64,000 nt of DNA from Archivesica marissinica (lineage: Eukaryota; Mollusca; Bivalvia; Venerida; Vesicomyidae), in the NCBI GenBank assembly GCA_014843695.1, contig CM026390.1, positions 60,416,598 to 60,480,597 on the forward strand, given 5' to 3'. Made by a program: the position numbers and the translations under genes. The notes beneath the pieces were generated by a model. That model saw only the letters and a program-made list of their open reading frames with translations. It did not search any database and was not told the DNA's origin. Shown here one piece after another: positions 32,701 to 45,198 of this stretch; the stretch's first letter is position 1, and the number at the start of each line of letters is the position of its first letter.

Positions 32701-33880
32701 AGCTATGAAAGCGTTATTTTCTTTAAATACATTGTTGGACAGTGTGTCTCTTGGTGTTACTGAACAATTAAAATTATTTGATATAATGGTTTTACCTATT
32801 TTAAATTATGTTTGTGAAATTTGGGGTTTTCATAAGGTTTCCGTTATTGAGCGCATTCATTTAATATTTCTAAAACAGGTTCCTGGTGTTAGTCAGCAGA
32901 CGACTAATTAATGCTGCTGGTGATTTGAGTCTTAGACTAATGTCACTAATGCGTAAACTAAGAATAATTAAATTCTGGTATCGGATTATGAAAGCCCCCG
33001 ATTCGTGTATTTATCAGGATGTTTCACATATCTGATGCTAATGGTAATTTAGTAAATAGTTAGTCCATTAAATTAATGTAAGACGATTGTTTTCTGATTT
33101 GGGATTTCAATACTTTTAAACAAAAATATTAGTAATTTTGAAATCAATAACGTAATACAACGCATCAGAGATAAAACAAAAAGTGCAACAGTTCTTTGCT
33201 GATATCAACACATTTCCTAATTGGATAGTTATAGAAAATGTAAAAAGGATGGACACCTATTTCAGAACTATTGTGGATGTCAGAAATAGAATAGCATTTT
33301 CTAGGTATTGATGTTCTGCTCACAGACTAGTCATAGAATAAGGAAGGTTTAGAACTATTGAAAGAATGTGTGTTTTACGCTTATTTATCGTCGCTACCGG
33401 TTGCCCATATGAGCGACGCCTCCTGAAGAGATTAGTCATTTTAGATTTTGGAGGACAGTGCATGATACAGACAGAGACCCATTCCAGTGTCTCGTCTGGT
33501 TCTTTTACGTGCACGGTGTAAAGCACCGACACGAGGCCTTGGTTTAACGTCTCTGTTAATTTTATTAGGGTCAGACGGGGGACCGAACCTGCGGTCTGTT
33601 ATTGAAAGAAGACAACGATTATGTATTAAATGTAATATGCGAGTTGTTGAGTCCGAATATAACTTTTTATTGGTGTGTCCATTATATTCCATTAAATTTG
33701 CAACTAGAAATGAGGCCCAAGATACAAGGTAGCAATTCTCCACTATGTTCAATGCTTTTCCAGATTTCTGCAATAAATCCAATTATTTTCACAATAAGCT
33801 CACAGAAAGCCAAACTCATATGCTGGTTATAAAGCTTGGCATAGGTCCAATTTTCTGGCCTCTCTTTGAAATTCAGCGGT
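32700..33880 (+). pseudogene. LINE ORF2 C-terminal fragment, split by a SINE
   Basis: The frame at 32705-32911 (MKALFSLNTLLDSVSLG, LPILNYVCEIWGFHK) corresponds to 27700-27900 of the larger LINE. Further pieces occur to 33360. After the SINE at 33367-33599 the finger remnant RLCIKCNMRVVESEYNFLLV continues. It is related to but diverged from the 23-28 kb LINE, with many frame breaks. Confidence 0.75.
33367..33599 (-). mobile_element. SINE family A (A6), head truncated
   Basis: Flanked by an exact duplication TATTGAAAGAA at 33356-33366 and 33600-33610. The copy lacks most of the tRNA-like head. It lies inside LINE coding sequence, which resumes in the duplicated bases. Confidence 0.92.
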
Positions 33881-34034
33881 GCAGACATGTTTAGTAATAC
33901 AATCGTTCAGTTCCAGAAAGGAGATTCAAACTTAAATGTGGTTATTATTATCAAGTACTTTGAAATATTTATATCAGAAAACAAAATCTAACCATACATC
34001 CGTAGAATATTACAGAAAACAGTTGTTATATCTG

Positions 34035-37000
34035 TAAATAGTCAGATAGTGAGGTAGGTAGTCATGTACGTAGCCAGGTAGGTAGCAAGGTAGATAGTCG
34101 GGTAGATAGTGAGGTAGGTAGGTAACCAGGTAGATAGTGAGGTAGGTAGTCAGGTAGGTAGCCATGTAGATTGTCGGGTAGATAGTGAAGTAGGTAGTCA
34201 GGTAGGTAGATAGTGAGGTAGGTAGTCGGGTAGATAGTGAGATAGATAGTGAGGAAGGTGGTCAGGTAGGTAGTCAGGTAGATAGTTGGGTAAATAGTCG
34301 GGTAGATATTGAGGTAGGTAGTCAGGTAGATAGTCGGGTAGATAGTGAGGTAGGTAACCAGGTAGCTAATCGGGTAGGTAGTCATGTACGTAGTCAGGTA
34401 GATAGCAAGGTGGATAGTCGGGTAGATAGTGAGGTAGGTAGTCAGGTAGATAGTGAGATATATAGTCGAGTAGATAATGATGTAGGTAGTCAGGTGGATA
34501 ATGAGGTAGGTACTCAGCTAGATAGTCGGGTAGATAGTGAGGTAGGTAGTCAGGTAGATTGTCGGGTAGATAAAATGGTAGGTAGTCAGGTAGATAGTCG
34601 GGTAGATAATGAGGTAGGTAGTCAGGTATATATTTGAGTCGATAATGAGGTAGGTACTCAGCTAGATAGTCGGGTAGATATTGAGGTAGGTAGTCAGGTA
34701 GATAGTCGGGTAGATAATGAGGTAGGTAGTCAGGTAGATAGTCGGGTAGATAATGAGGTAGGTAGTCAGATAGATAGTCGGGTAGATAATGAGGTAGGTA
34801 GTCAGGTAGATAGTCGGGTAGATAGTCGGTAGATAATGAGGTAGGTAGTCAGATAGATAGTCGGGTAGATAATGAGGTAGGTAGTCAGGTAGATAGTCGA
34901 GTAGATAGTGAGGTAGGTAACCAGGTAGCTAATTGGGTAGGTAGTCATGTACGTAGTCAGGTAGGTAGCAAGGTGGATAGTCGGGTAGATAGTGAGGTAG
35001 GTAGTCAGGTAGATAGCGAGATAGATAGTCGAGTAGATAGTGAGGAAGGTGGTCAGGTAGATAGTCGGGTAGATAATGATGTAGGTAGTCAGGTAGATAA
35101 TGAGGTAGGTAGTCAGGTAGATATTTGAGTCGATAATGAGGTAGGTACTCAGCTAGATAGTCGGGTAGATAGTGAGGTAGGTAGTCAGGTAGATAAAATG
35201 GTAGGTAGTCAGGTAGATAGTCGGGTAGATAATGAGGTAGGTAGTCAGGTATATATTTGAGTCGATAATGAGGTAGGTACTCAGCTAGATAGTCGGGTAG
35301 ATATTGAGGTAGGTAGTCAGGTAGATAGTCGGGTAGATAATGAGGTAGGTAGTCAGGTAGATAGTCGGGTAGATAATGAGGTAAGTTGTCAGATAGATAG
35401 TCGGGTAGATAATGAGGTAGGTAGTCAGGTAGATAGTCGGGTAGATAGTCGGGTATATAATGAGGTAGGTAGTCAGATAGATAGTCGGGTAGATAATGAG
35501 GTAGGTAGTCAGGTAGATAGTCAGGTAGATAATGAGGTAGGTACTCAGCTAGATAGTCGGGTAGGTAGTGAGGTAAGTAGTCAGGTAGATAGTCGGGTAG
35601 ATAATGAGGTAGGTAGTCAGGTAGATATTTGAGTCGATAATGAGGTAGGTACTCATCTAGATAGTCGGGTAGATAATGAGGTAGGTAGTCAGGTAGATAG
35701 TCGGGTAGATACAATGGTAGGTAGTCAGGTAGATAGTCGGGTAGATAATGAGGTAGGTAGTCAGGTATATATTTGAGTCGATAATGAGGTAGGTACTCAG
35801 CTAGATAGTCGGGTAGATAATGAGATAGGTAGTCAGGTAGATAGTTGAGTAGATAGTGAGGTAGGTAGTCAGGTAGATAGTCGGGTATATAATGAGGTAG
35901 GTAGTCAGGTAGATAGTCGGGTAGATAATGAGGTAGGTAGTCAGGTAGATAGTCGGGTAGATAGTGAGGTAGGTAGCCAGGTAGATAGTCGAGTAGATAG
36001 TGAGGTAGGTAACCAGGTAGCTAATCGGGTAGGTAGTCAGGTAGGTAGCAAGGTGGATAGTCGAGTAGATAGTGAGGTAGGTAGTCAAGTAGATAGTGAG
36101 ATAGATAGTCGAGTAGATAATGATGTAGGTAGTCAGGTAGATAGTCGGGTAGATAATGATGTAGGTAGTCAGGTAGATAATGAGGTAGGTAGTCACGTAG
36201 ATATTTGAGTCGATAATGAGGTAGGTACTCAGCTAGAAAGTCGGGTAGATAGTGAGGTAGGTAGTCAGGTAGATAGTCGGGTAGATAAAATGGTAGGTAG
36301 TCAAGTAGATAGTCGGGTAGATAATGAGGTAGGTAGTCAGGTATATATTTTAGTCGATAATGAGGTAGGTACTCAGCTAGATAGTCGGGTAGATATTGAG
36401 GTAGATAGTCAGGTAGATAGTCGGGTAGATAATGAGGTAGGTAGTCAGATATATAGTCGGGTAGATAATGAGGTAGGTAGTCAGGTAGATAGTCGGGTAG
36501 ATAATGAGGTAGGTAGTCAGGTAGATAGTCGGGTAGATAATGAGGTAGGTAGTCAGGTAGATATTTGAGTCGATAATTAGGTAGGTACTCAGCTAGATAG
36601 TCGGGTAGTAAGTGAGGTAAGTAGTCGGGTAGATAATGAGGTAGGTAGTCAGGTAGATAGTCGGGTAGATAAAATGGTAGGTAGTCAGGTAGATAGTCGG
36701 GTAGATAATGAGGTAGGTAGTCAGATATATAGTCGGGTAGATAATGAGGTAGGTAGTCAGGTAGATAGTCGGGTAGATATTGAGGTAGGTAGTCAGGTAG
36801 ATAGTCGGGTAGATAGTGAGGTAGGTAACCAGGTAGCTAATCGGGTAGGTAGTCATGTACGTAGTCAGGTAGATAGCAAGGTGGATAGTCGGGTAGATAG
36901 TGAGGTATGTAGTCAGGTAGATAGTGAGATATATAGTCGAGTAGATAATGATGTAGGTAGTCAGGTAGATAATGAGGTAGGTACTCAGCTAGATAGTCGG

Positions 37001-38085
37001 GTAGATAGTGAGGTAGGTAGTCAGGTAGATAGTCTGGTAGATAAAATGGTAGGTAGTCAGGTAGATAGTCGGGTAGATAATGAGGTAGGTAGTCAGGTAT
37101 ATATTTGAGTCGATAATGAGGTAGGTACTCAGCTAGATAGTCGGGTAGATATTGAGGTAGGTAGTCAGGTAGATAGTCGGGTAGATAATGAGGTAGGTAG
37201 TCAGGTAGATAGTCGGGTAGATAATGAGGTAGGTAGTCAGATAGATAGTCGGGTAGATAATGAGGTAGGTAGTCAGGTAGATAGTCGGGTAGATAGTTGG
37301 TAGATAATGAGGTAGGTAGTCAGATAGATAGTCGGGTAGATAATGAGGTAGGTAGTCAGGTAGATAGTCGGGTAGATAATGAGGTAGGTAGTCAGGTAGA
37401 TATTTGAGTCGATACTGAGGTAGGTACTCAGCTAGATAGTCGGGTAGATAGTGAGGTAAGTAGTCGGGTAGATAATGAGGTAGGTAGTCAGGTAGATAGT
37501 CGGATAGATAAAATTGTAGGTAATCAGGTAGATAGTCGGGTAGATAATGAGGTAGGTAGTCAGGTAGATAGTCGGGTAGATAGTGAGGTAGGTAGTCAGG
37601 TAGATAGTCGGGTAGATAATGAGGTAGGTAGGCAGGTAGGTAGTCGGGTAGATAATGAGGTAGATAGTCAGGTAGATAATGAGGTAGGTAGTCAGGTAGA
37701 TAGTCGGATAGATAATGAGGTAGGTAGTCAGGTAGATAGTCGGACAGATAATGAGGTAGGTAGTCAGGTAGATAATGAGGTAGGTAGGCAGGTAGATAAT
37801 GAGGTAGGTAGTCAGGTAGGTAGTCGGGTAGATAATGAGGTAGGTAGGCAGGTAGATAGTCGGGTAGATAATGAGGTAGGTAGGCAGATGTCAGTCGGGT
37901 AGATAATGAGGTAGGTAGGCATGTAGGTAGTCGGGTAGATAATGAGGTAGGCAGGTGTCAGTCGGGTAGATACTGAGGTAGGTAGGCAGGTTGATAGTCG
38001 GGTAGATAATGAGGTAGGTAGGCAGGTGTCAGTCGGGTAGATAATGAGGTAGGTAGTCGGGTAGATAATGAGGTAGATAGTCAGG
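34035..38085. repeat. About 4-kb hierarchical array, 12-bp subunits in 36-bp units
   Basis: The 12-bp variants GTCGGGTAGATA, ATGAGGTAGGTA and GTCAGGTAGATA commonly succeed each other as a 36-bp unit. Longer patterns also recur: the block from about 34400 (GCAAGGTGGATAGTC, GATATATAGTCGAGTAG, GATAAAATGGTAGG) reappears at about 36870 with few changes. Because 12 is a multiple of three, both strands show long frames such as YLPDYLPHYLPDYL repeats (34929-35714). I treat these as artefacts of periodicity. Confidence 0.95.
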
Positions 38086-38851
38086 TCAGATCGCAACAAT
38101 AGTTATTCCTGATGCTCCATACTATCATCCAGACTGAAAGCGAATTCATGAAATAGAGATTGATGTGCTCTATGTATGGTTTACTTGTAGGAAGTTGTGC
38201 AATATTTAATTGAGTCACTTCATTACCAGTACATATATACTGTGGGTCAGGTTGAGTAACTGTCAATGAGAGACATCGGCCAGTTACTGCCCCTGAATAC
38301 TCCCTAAAAGTAGATAGGTCCCATAAAAATGTTTTCCTCTGTTTGTATCGTTGCTTCCTTTGCACAACATGTTAGCAATGTTATCCCACTATCGCTTCTT
38401 ATGATTATTAAATTACTACATCTCAACAGATCTCCTACAGTATATACAACGGGTACTTATTTGTAAAATGATGGTATCACTTAATTAGTACGTTTTTCAT
38501 AAAATCACATTGATCATACCGCAACATCTGGTTAGGGCACAACAGTAAAAACAAAGGATTCTAACTAAAAGGATCTATTCACATTTTGGAATAAATCAGA
38601 CTGTATCTGCCAAGGGAGGTAATAGATAAGTACAGATGTCTCTCCTTGTATTAAGTACATAGTGAATATATGTGTGGTGAAATATTATTTGGTATCTAGG
38701 GATTAGTTAATGTAATTTAGTTTATTTTATCCAAATCAAACATTGCTAAATAAACTGATGTCTTTGAAATGTTGTTTCAGGTTGTATCTTGACAACAATA
38801 TGCTCAACATGTATTCTATATACATTTATTGAGCGAAACAAGTTCCTACAC
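38086..38851. other. No gene; dispersed repeat shared with 62.6-63.0 kb
   Basis: The stretch at 38240-38460 (GTCAATGAGAGACATCGGCC, AGTTACTGCCCCTGAATAC, AGTAGATAGGTCC) matches, inverted, the repeat at 62640-62960. CTGCCAAGGGAGGTAATAGA at about 38607 matches the complement of text at about 62155. Confidence 0.6.
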
Positions 38852-39064
38852 TCTACAAATTTATGTTAGCTCGATTGCGAAACAAGTTCTTTCAACTTAT
38901 AGTAATCACCCTCGAGGCATCATGCCTGGTGGAACCCATCGCCATGAGGGCGAGAGAAGAGGCAATGTGGAACTTAAATGCCTTGCCTATGGGCACAATA
39001 GTAAAAAGCAACAGCTGGGCTTGAACTCCCGTCCTTTCGCACTTGAAGCGAATGCGCTATGACG
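38852..39064 (-). mobile_element. SINE family C (C5)
   Basis: A reverse copy with TTAGCTCGATTGCGAAACAA, GGAACCCATCGCCATGAGGG and GTCCTTTCGCACTTGAAGCG. It is more diverged than the copies at 11.3 and 18.5 kb. Confidence 0.82.
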
Positions 39065-39675
39065 CCTTCCACAACATTGTATTGGCGTTCAAATATACAA
39101 ATATTAAGCACACTTAAACACGCATTATGCACCAAATAACAACAGAAAATAGGTCCACAATGCCACTATAAGGTCAGTCCACGGAAATAGTTACAAATAA
39201 TATTATTGAATGCGGATAAAATTAATGATTTTCAATACACATTTCGTCCGACCATTCATCGAGAGCTGGTACCTGATGCTCTGTGTATGTTGAAAAGGAT
39301 ACGTTGATGATCGATTCCCATTTGAGGCAATACCTTAGTTCCTGTAAGGTACTATCAAACGAAGTTTGACACGTTAACAAATAGTATATGAAAACGAAAT
39401 TGTAACTGTAAACATAAAGGAAGGAAGCAGTGTGCGTAGTTTCCATTTGGTGTATCTAAAGTACGTATGGTTTGACCTGGCTGCACCCACATTGCACTTT
39501 AGTTGTACTGGTTTATACCTCAATATGACCAGAACACTTATTTCAACCCTGTAATGGGAACTTTGAATGAGCATAACATAGTTATTAAGCGCAATCAATG
39601 CTTTCGTGATTTCCAGAGTATTGTAGCCTGTTCCGACTTAGCTTAACCTAAAGTGTCTGTGTCTATGGCAAACAA
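39065..39675. other. No gene seen
   Basis: Unassigned spacer before the 41-bp array. Confidence 0.5.
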
Positions 39676-41355
39676 GCTGTACTGGTGGGCTTAGCAATGT
39701 TACAATCACTAATATAGCTGTACTGGTGGGTTTAGCAATGTTACAATCACTAATATAACTGTACTGGTGGGTTTAGCAATGTTACAATCACTAATATAGC
39801 TGTACTGGTGGGTTTAGCAATGTTACAATCACTAATATAACTGTACTGGTGGGTTTAGCAATGTTACAATCACTAATATAACTGTACTGGTGGGTTTAGC
39901 AAAGTTACAATCACTAATATAACTGTACTGGTGGGTTTAGCAATGTTGCAATCACTAATATAACTGTACTGGTGGGTTTAGCAATGTTACAATCACTAAT
40001 ATAGCTGTACTGGTGGGTTTAGCAATGTTACAATCACTAATATAACTGTACTGGTGGGTTTAGCAATGTGGTTTAGCAATGTTACAATCACTAATATAAC
40101 TGTACTGGTGGGTTTAGCAATGTTACAATCACTAATATAACTGTACTGGTGGGTTTAGCAATGTTACAATCACTAATATAACTGTACTGGTGGGTTTAGC
40201 AATGTTACAATCACTAATTAACTGTACTGGTCAATCACTAATATAGCTGTACTGGTGGGTTTAGCAATGTTACAATCACTAATATAACTGTACTGGTGGG
40301 TTTAGCAATGTTACAATCACTAATATAACTGTAATGGTGGGTTTAGCAATGTTACAATCACTAATATAGCTGTACTGGTGGGTTTAGCAATGTTACAATC
40401 ACTAATATAACTGTACTGGTGGGTTTAGCAATGTTACAATCACTAATATAACTGTACTGGTGGGTTTAGCAATGTTACAATCACTAATATAACTGTACTG
40501 GTGGGTTTAGCAAAGTTACAATCACTAATATAACTGTACTGGTGGGTTTAGCAATGTTGCAATCACTAATATAACTGTACTGGTGGGTTTAGCAATGTTA
40601 CAATCACTAATATAGCTGTACTGGTGGGTTTAGCAATGTTACAATCACTAATATAACTGTACTGGTGGGTTTAGCAATGTTACAATCACTAATATAACTG
40701 TACTGGTGGGTTTAGCAATGTTGCAATCACTAATATAACTGTACTGGTGGGTTTAGCAATGTTACAATCACTAATATAACTGTACTGGTGGGTTTAGCAA
40801 TGTTACAATCACTAATATAACTGTACTGGTGGGTTTAGCAATGTTACAATCACTAATATAACTGTACTGGTGGGTTTAGCAATGTTACACTCACTAATAT
40901 AACTGTACTGGTGGGTTTAGCAATGTTACAATCACTAATATAGCTGTACTGGTGGGTTTAGCAATGTTACAATCACTAATATAACTGTACTGGTGGGTTT
41001 AGCAATGTTACAATCACTAATATAACTGTACTGGTGGGTTTAGCAATGTTACAATCACTAATATAGCTGTACTGGTGGGTTTAGCAATGTTACAATCACT
41101 AATATAACTGTACTGGTGGGCTTAGCAATGTTACAATCACTAATATAACTGTACTGGTGGGTTTAGCAATGTTACAATCACTAATATAACTGTACTGGTG
41201 GGTTTAGCAATGTTACAATCACTAATATAACTGTACTGGTGGGCTTAGCAATGTTACAATCACTAATATAACTGTACTGGTGGGTTTAGCAATGTTACAG
41301 TCATTAATATAACTGTACAGGTGGGTTTAGCAATGTTATAATCACTAATATAACG
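39676..41355. repeat. 41-bp minisatellite, about 41 copies
   Basis: Unit: CTGTACTGGTGGGTTTAGCA, ATGTTACAATCACTAATATA, then A or G. Units are nearly identical. Two irregular junctions at about 40064 (a duplicated GTGGTTTAGCAA piece) and 40215 (a truncated unit) mark unequal exchange. The last two units are more diverged. Confidence 0.96.
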
Positions 41356-41979
41356 GTATCACTTTACAATTCGATCGAATTACAGACTGACATGTTCGTC
41401 ATCATTTGCGAGATAGTAATACAGTTTGAGACACGCATCGTTTAAAATGTCAACTCTGCTGGTTGTCACGGTATACCTACATTAGTAGCAATGTACTAGT
41501 TAGATACGAGCGTTTTGAAAAATAAGACACAGTATCGAATGATCACTAAATTGTTATTAAATAGCCTAGGTGCTCGACGAAAACACGCGTCGTCTTCATG
41601 AATTGAATTTCCAATTTCGCTATCGTGGACAACTGGAACACAGTGTGTGGTTTAAATATTACAGCTATTACATATTATAATAATTTTTAGGTGATATATT
41701 GATAACGTTTAAAGCGACAAACATTGCAAAACGCAAAATAAAATACATGCTTAGGTATAATAGGGATATAATATAAATTCTTCCTAAATAATTTTAACAC
41801 TAACTTTTCAATCAATAAACAGTGTTTTTACGGTCAATAAACTCTCAAAAGTTAAAGGATTTCATATAGGGGTCAGACACGCTCCTGAATTGACGTTTGT
41901 TTATTATTTGTATATTAAACGCGTGCTACTGTTGTTTAGAGATAATTTAAGTGTCCCCAGTCATATAATAAATATGCTG
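41356..41979. other. No gene; F3-like TTAA-element remnant at about 41711-41870
   Basis: GTTTAAAGCGACAAACATTG near 41709 resembles the F3 terminus. The interior has AACAGTGTTTTTACGG, as in the F1/F3 elements. No clean right end is seen. Confidence 0.4.
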
Positions 41980-42230
41980 CCGGATCTGTTGTCCAGTGGC
42001 AACACGCTGGACTGGTAATCAGGGGGTCGCAGGTTCGATCCCCCGTCTGACCCTAATACAATTAACAGTCTTTCAGATGGGACTTTAAACCGAAGTCAAG
42101 TGATGGTGCTGTACACCGTGCACGTAAAAGAACCAGAGGAGACTCTGGAATGGGTCTCTGTCTGTATCATTGCACTCCTCCAAAAATCGAAAATGACTAA
42201 TCTCTTTAGGAGGCGTCGCTCATATGGGCA
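41980..42230 (+). mobile_element. SINE family A (A7) abutting the 52-bp array
   Basis: The head CGGATCTGTTGTCCAGTGGC and B box GCAGGTTCGATCCCCC are intact. The core is GATGGGACTTTAAACCGAAG. The tail stops at CTCATATGGGCAA, where the 52-bp repeat starts at once. Confidence 0.88.
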
Positions 42231-43572
42231 AACACCACATGGTATATAGTACCGTAGCAACGTAGTATGGTCCTGTCTAGGCAAAATCACATGGTATATA
42301 GTACCGTGACAACGTAGTATGGTCGTGTCTAGGCAACATCATATGGTATATAGTACCGTAACAACGTAGTATGGTCGTATCTAGGCAACATCACATGGTA
42401 TATAGTACCGTAACAACGTAGTATGGTCGTGTCTAGGCAACATCACATGGTATATAGTACCGTAACAACGTAGTATGGTCGTGTCTAGGCAACATCACAT
42501 GGTATATAGTACCGTAACAACGTAGTATGGTCGTGTCTAGGCAACATCACATGGTATATAGTACCATAGCAACGTAGTATGGTCGTGTCTAGGCAACATC
42601 ACATGGTATATAGTACCGTAACAACGTAGTATGGTCGTGTCTAGGCAACATCACATGGTATATATACCGTAACAACGTAGTATGGTCGTGTCTAGGCAAC
42701 ATCACATGGTATATAGTACCGTAACAACGTAGTATGGTCGTGTCTAGGCAACATCACATGGTATATAGTACCGTAACAACGTAGTATGGTCGTGCCTAGG
42801 CAAAATCACATGGTATATAGTACCGTAACAACGTAGTATGGTCGTGTCTAGGCAACATCACATGGTATATAGTACCGTAACAACGTAGTATGGTCGTGTC
42901 TAGGCAACATCACATGGTATATAGTACCGTAACAACGTAGTATGGTCGTGTCTAGGCAACATCACATGGTATATAGTACCGTAACAACGTAGTATGGTCG
43001 TGTCTAGGCAACATCACATGGTATATAGTACCGTAACAACGTAGTATGGTCGTGTCTAGGCAACATCACATGGTATATAGTACCGTAACAACGTAGTATG
43101 GTCGTGTCTAGGCAACATCACATGGTATATAGTACCGTAACAACGTAGTATGGTCGTGTCTAGGCAACATCACATGGTATATAGTACCGTAACAACGTAG
43201 TATGGTCGTGTCTAGGCAACATCACATGGTATATAGTACCGTAACAACGTAGTATGGTCGTGTCTAGGCAACATCACATGGTATATAGTACCGTAACAAC
43301 GTAGTATGGTCGTGTCTAGGCAACATCACATGGTATATAGTACCGTAACAACGTAGTATGGTCGTGTCTAGGCAACATCACATGGTATATAGTACCGTAA
43401 CAACATAGTATGGTCGTGTCTAGGCAACATCACATGGTATATAGTACCGTAGCAACGTAGTATGGTCGTGTCTAGGCATTACCACATGGTATATAGTACC
43501 GTAACAACGTAGTATGGTCGTGTCTAGGCAACATCACATGGTATATAGTACCGTGACAACGTAGTATGGTTA
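42231..43572. repeat. 52-bp minisatellite, about 26 copies
   Basis: Unit: GTAGTATGGTCGTGTCTAGG, CAACATCACATGGTATATAG, TACCGTAACAAC. It contains the near-palindrome GGTATATAGTACC. Units are highly uniform in the middle and diverged at both edges, typical of homogenisation by unequal exchange. Confidence 0.96.
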
Positions 43573-43863
43573 AGTCGTTGTTGTAAAAGTGTATTTATAC
43601 TTGCCACCGCAGAGGCATCTGAGCGAGTGTATCCTCTTAAGATGATTAAATCTGGTCTAAGATGCTTATGGTGACATCTGCTTCCTTCTCAAGGTGACAC
43701 GTCATGTTGCTTCTTTCGAAACCACCAGCAGCCGTCCAAGGTCTTCGTGACAGTAAGACATCCCTGAGCTGTTCCACTCATGCCGGGCTCAAACACAATT
43801 ACCGAGAGTCCGCGTCTATAACGTGCCTATGTCACAACGTGCACGTTTTGTAGGCTGACCTGG
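43573..43863. other. No gene seen
   Basis: Short spacer between the 52-bp array and a SINE. Confidence 0.5.
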
Positions 43864-43879
43864 ATGGTTGTGTCTGTGC

Positions 43880-44167
43880 GCTCTACCTTTATTTATCGTC
43901 GCTACCGGTTGTCCATATGAGCGACGCCTCCTGAAGAGATTATTAATTTTAGATTTTTGGAGGATAGTGCAATGATACAGACAGAGACCCATTCCAGAGT
44001 ATCCTCTGGTTCTTTTACGTGCACGGTGTACAGCACCGACACGAGACATCGGTTTAACGTCCCATCTGAAAGACTGTTAATTTTATTAGGGTCAGACGGA
44101 GGAACGAAACTGCGATCTCTGGATTACCAGTCCAGCGTGTTACCACTGGACTACAGATCCGTCTGTT
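43880..44167 (-). mobile_element. SINE family A (A8), full length with target duplication
   Basis: Flanked by ATGGTTGTGTCTGTGC (43864-43879) and ATGGTTGTGTCCGTGC (44168-44183). It runs from the tail TTTATTTATCGTCGCTACCG to the tRNA-like head GGACTACAGATCCGTCTG. This is one of the cleanest copies in the window. Confidence 0.92.
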
Positions 44168-44198
44168 ATGGTTGTGTCCGTGCAACAACACATGTTAT

Positions 44199-45198
44199 NN
44201 NNNNNNNNNNNNNNNNNNNNNNNNNNNNNNNNNNNNNNNNNNNNNNNNNNNNNNNNNNNNNNNNNNNNNNNNNNNNNNNNNNNNNNNNNNNNNNNNNNNN
44301 NNNNNNNNNNNNNNNNNNNNNNNNNNNNNNNNNNNNNNNNNNNNNNNNNNNNNNNNNNNNNNNNNNNNNNNNNNNNNNNNNNNNNNNNNNNNNNNNNNNN
44401 NNNNNNNNNNNNNNNNNNNNNNNNNNNNNNNNNNNNNNNNNNNNNNNNNNNNNNNNNNNNNNNNNNNNNNNNNNNNNNNNNNNNNNNNNNNNNNNNNNNN
44501 NNNNNNNNNNNNNNNNNNNNNNNNNNNNNNNNNNNNNNNNNNNNNNNNNNNNNNNNNNNNNNNNNNNNNNNNNNNNNNNNNNNNNNNNNNNNNNNNNNNN
44601 NNNNNNNNNNNNNNNNNNNNNNNNNNNNNNNNNNNNNNNNNNNNNNNNNNNNNNNNNNNNNNNNNNNNNNNNNNNNNNNNNNNNNNNNNNNNNNNNNNNN
44701 NNNNNNNNNNNNNNNNNNNNNNNNNNNNNNNNNNNNNNNNNNNNNNNNNNNNNNNNNNNNNNNNNNNNNNNNNNNNNNNNNNNNNNNNNNNNNNNNNNNN
44801 NNNNNNNNNNNNNNNNNNNNNNNNNNNNNNNNNNNNNNNNNNNNNNNNNNNNNNNNNNNNNNNNNNNNNNNNNNNNNNNNNNNNNNNNNNNNNNNNNNNN
44901 NNNNNNNNNNNNNNNNNNNNNNNNNNNNNNNNNNNNNNNNNNNNNNNNNNNNNNNNNNNNNNNNNNNNNNNNNNNNNNNNNNNNNNNNNNNNNNNNNNNN
45001 NNNNNNNNNNNNNNNNNNNNNNNNNNNNNNNNNNNNNNNNNNNNNNNNNNNNNNNNNNNNNNNNNNNNNNNNNNNNNNNNNNNNNNNNNNNNNNNNNNNN
45101 NNNNNNNNNNNNNNNNNNNNNNNNNNNNNNNNNNNNNNNNNNNNNNNNNNNNNNNNNNNNNNNNNNNNNNNNNNNNNNNNNNNNNNNNNNNNNNNNNN
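44199..45198. other. Assembly gap (1,000 Ns)
   Basis: Exactly 1,000 undetermined bases, likely a placeholder of unknown true size. The right side enters the 27-bp array directly, so the gap probably hides more of the array. Any reading frame crossing it is meaningless. Confidence 0.98.

Noticed and set aside
34062..37108. Long reading frames (YLPDYLPHYL-type and DSRVDNEVGSQV-type) in the 12/36-bp array
   Set aside because: The period is a multiple of three with no stop in the unit, so frames stay open on both strands by arithmetic. No start context or non-repetitive coding part exists.
39676..43572. Possible CRISPR-like arrays
   Set aside because: The repeats are contiguous without unique spacers, and the genome is animal. 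They are minisatellites.
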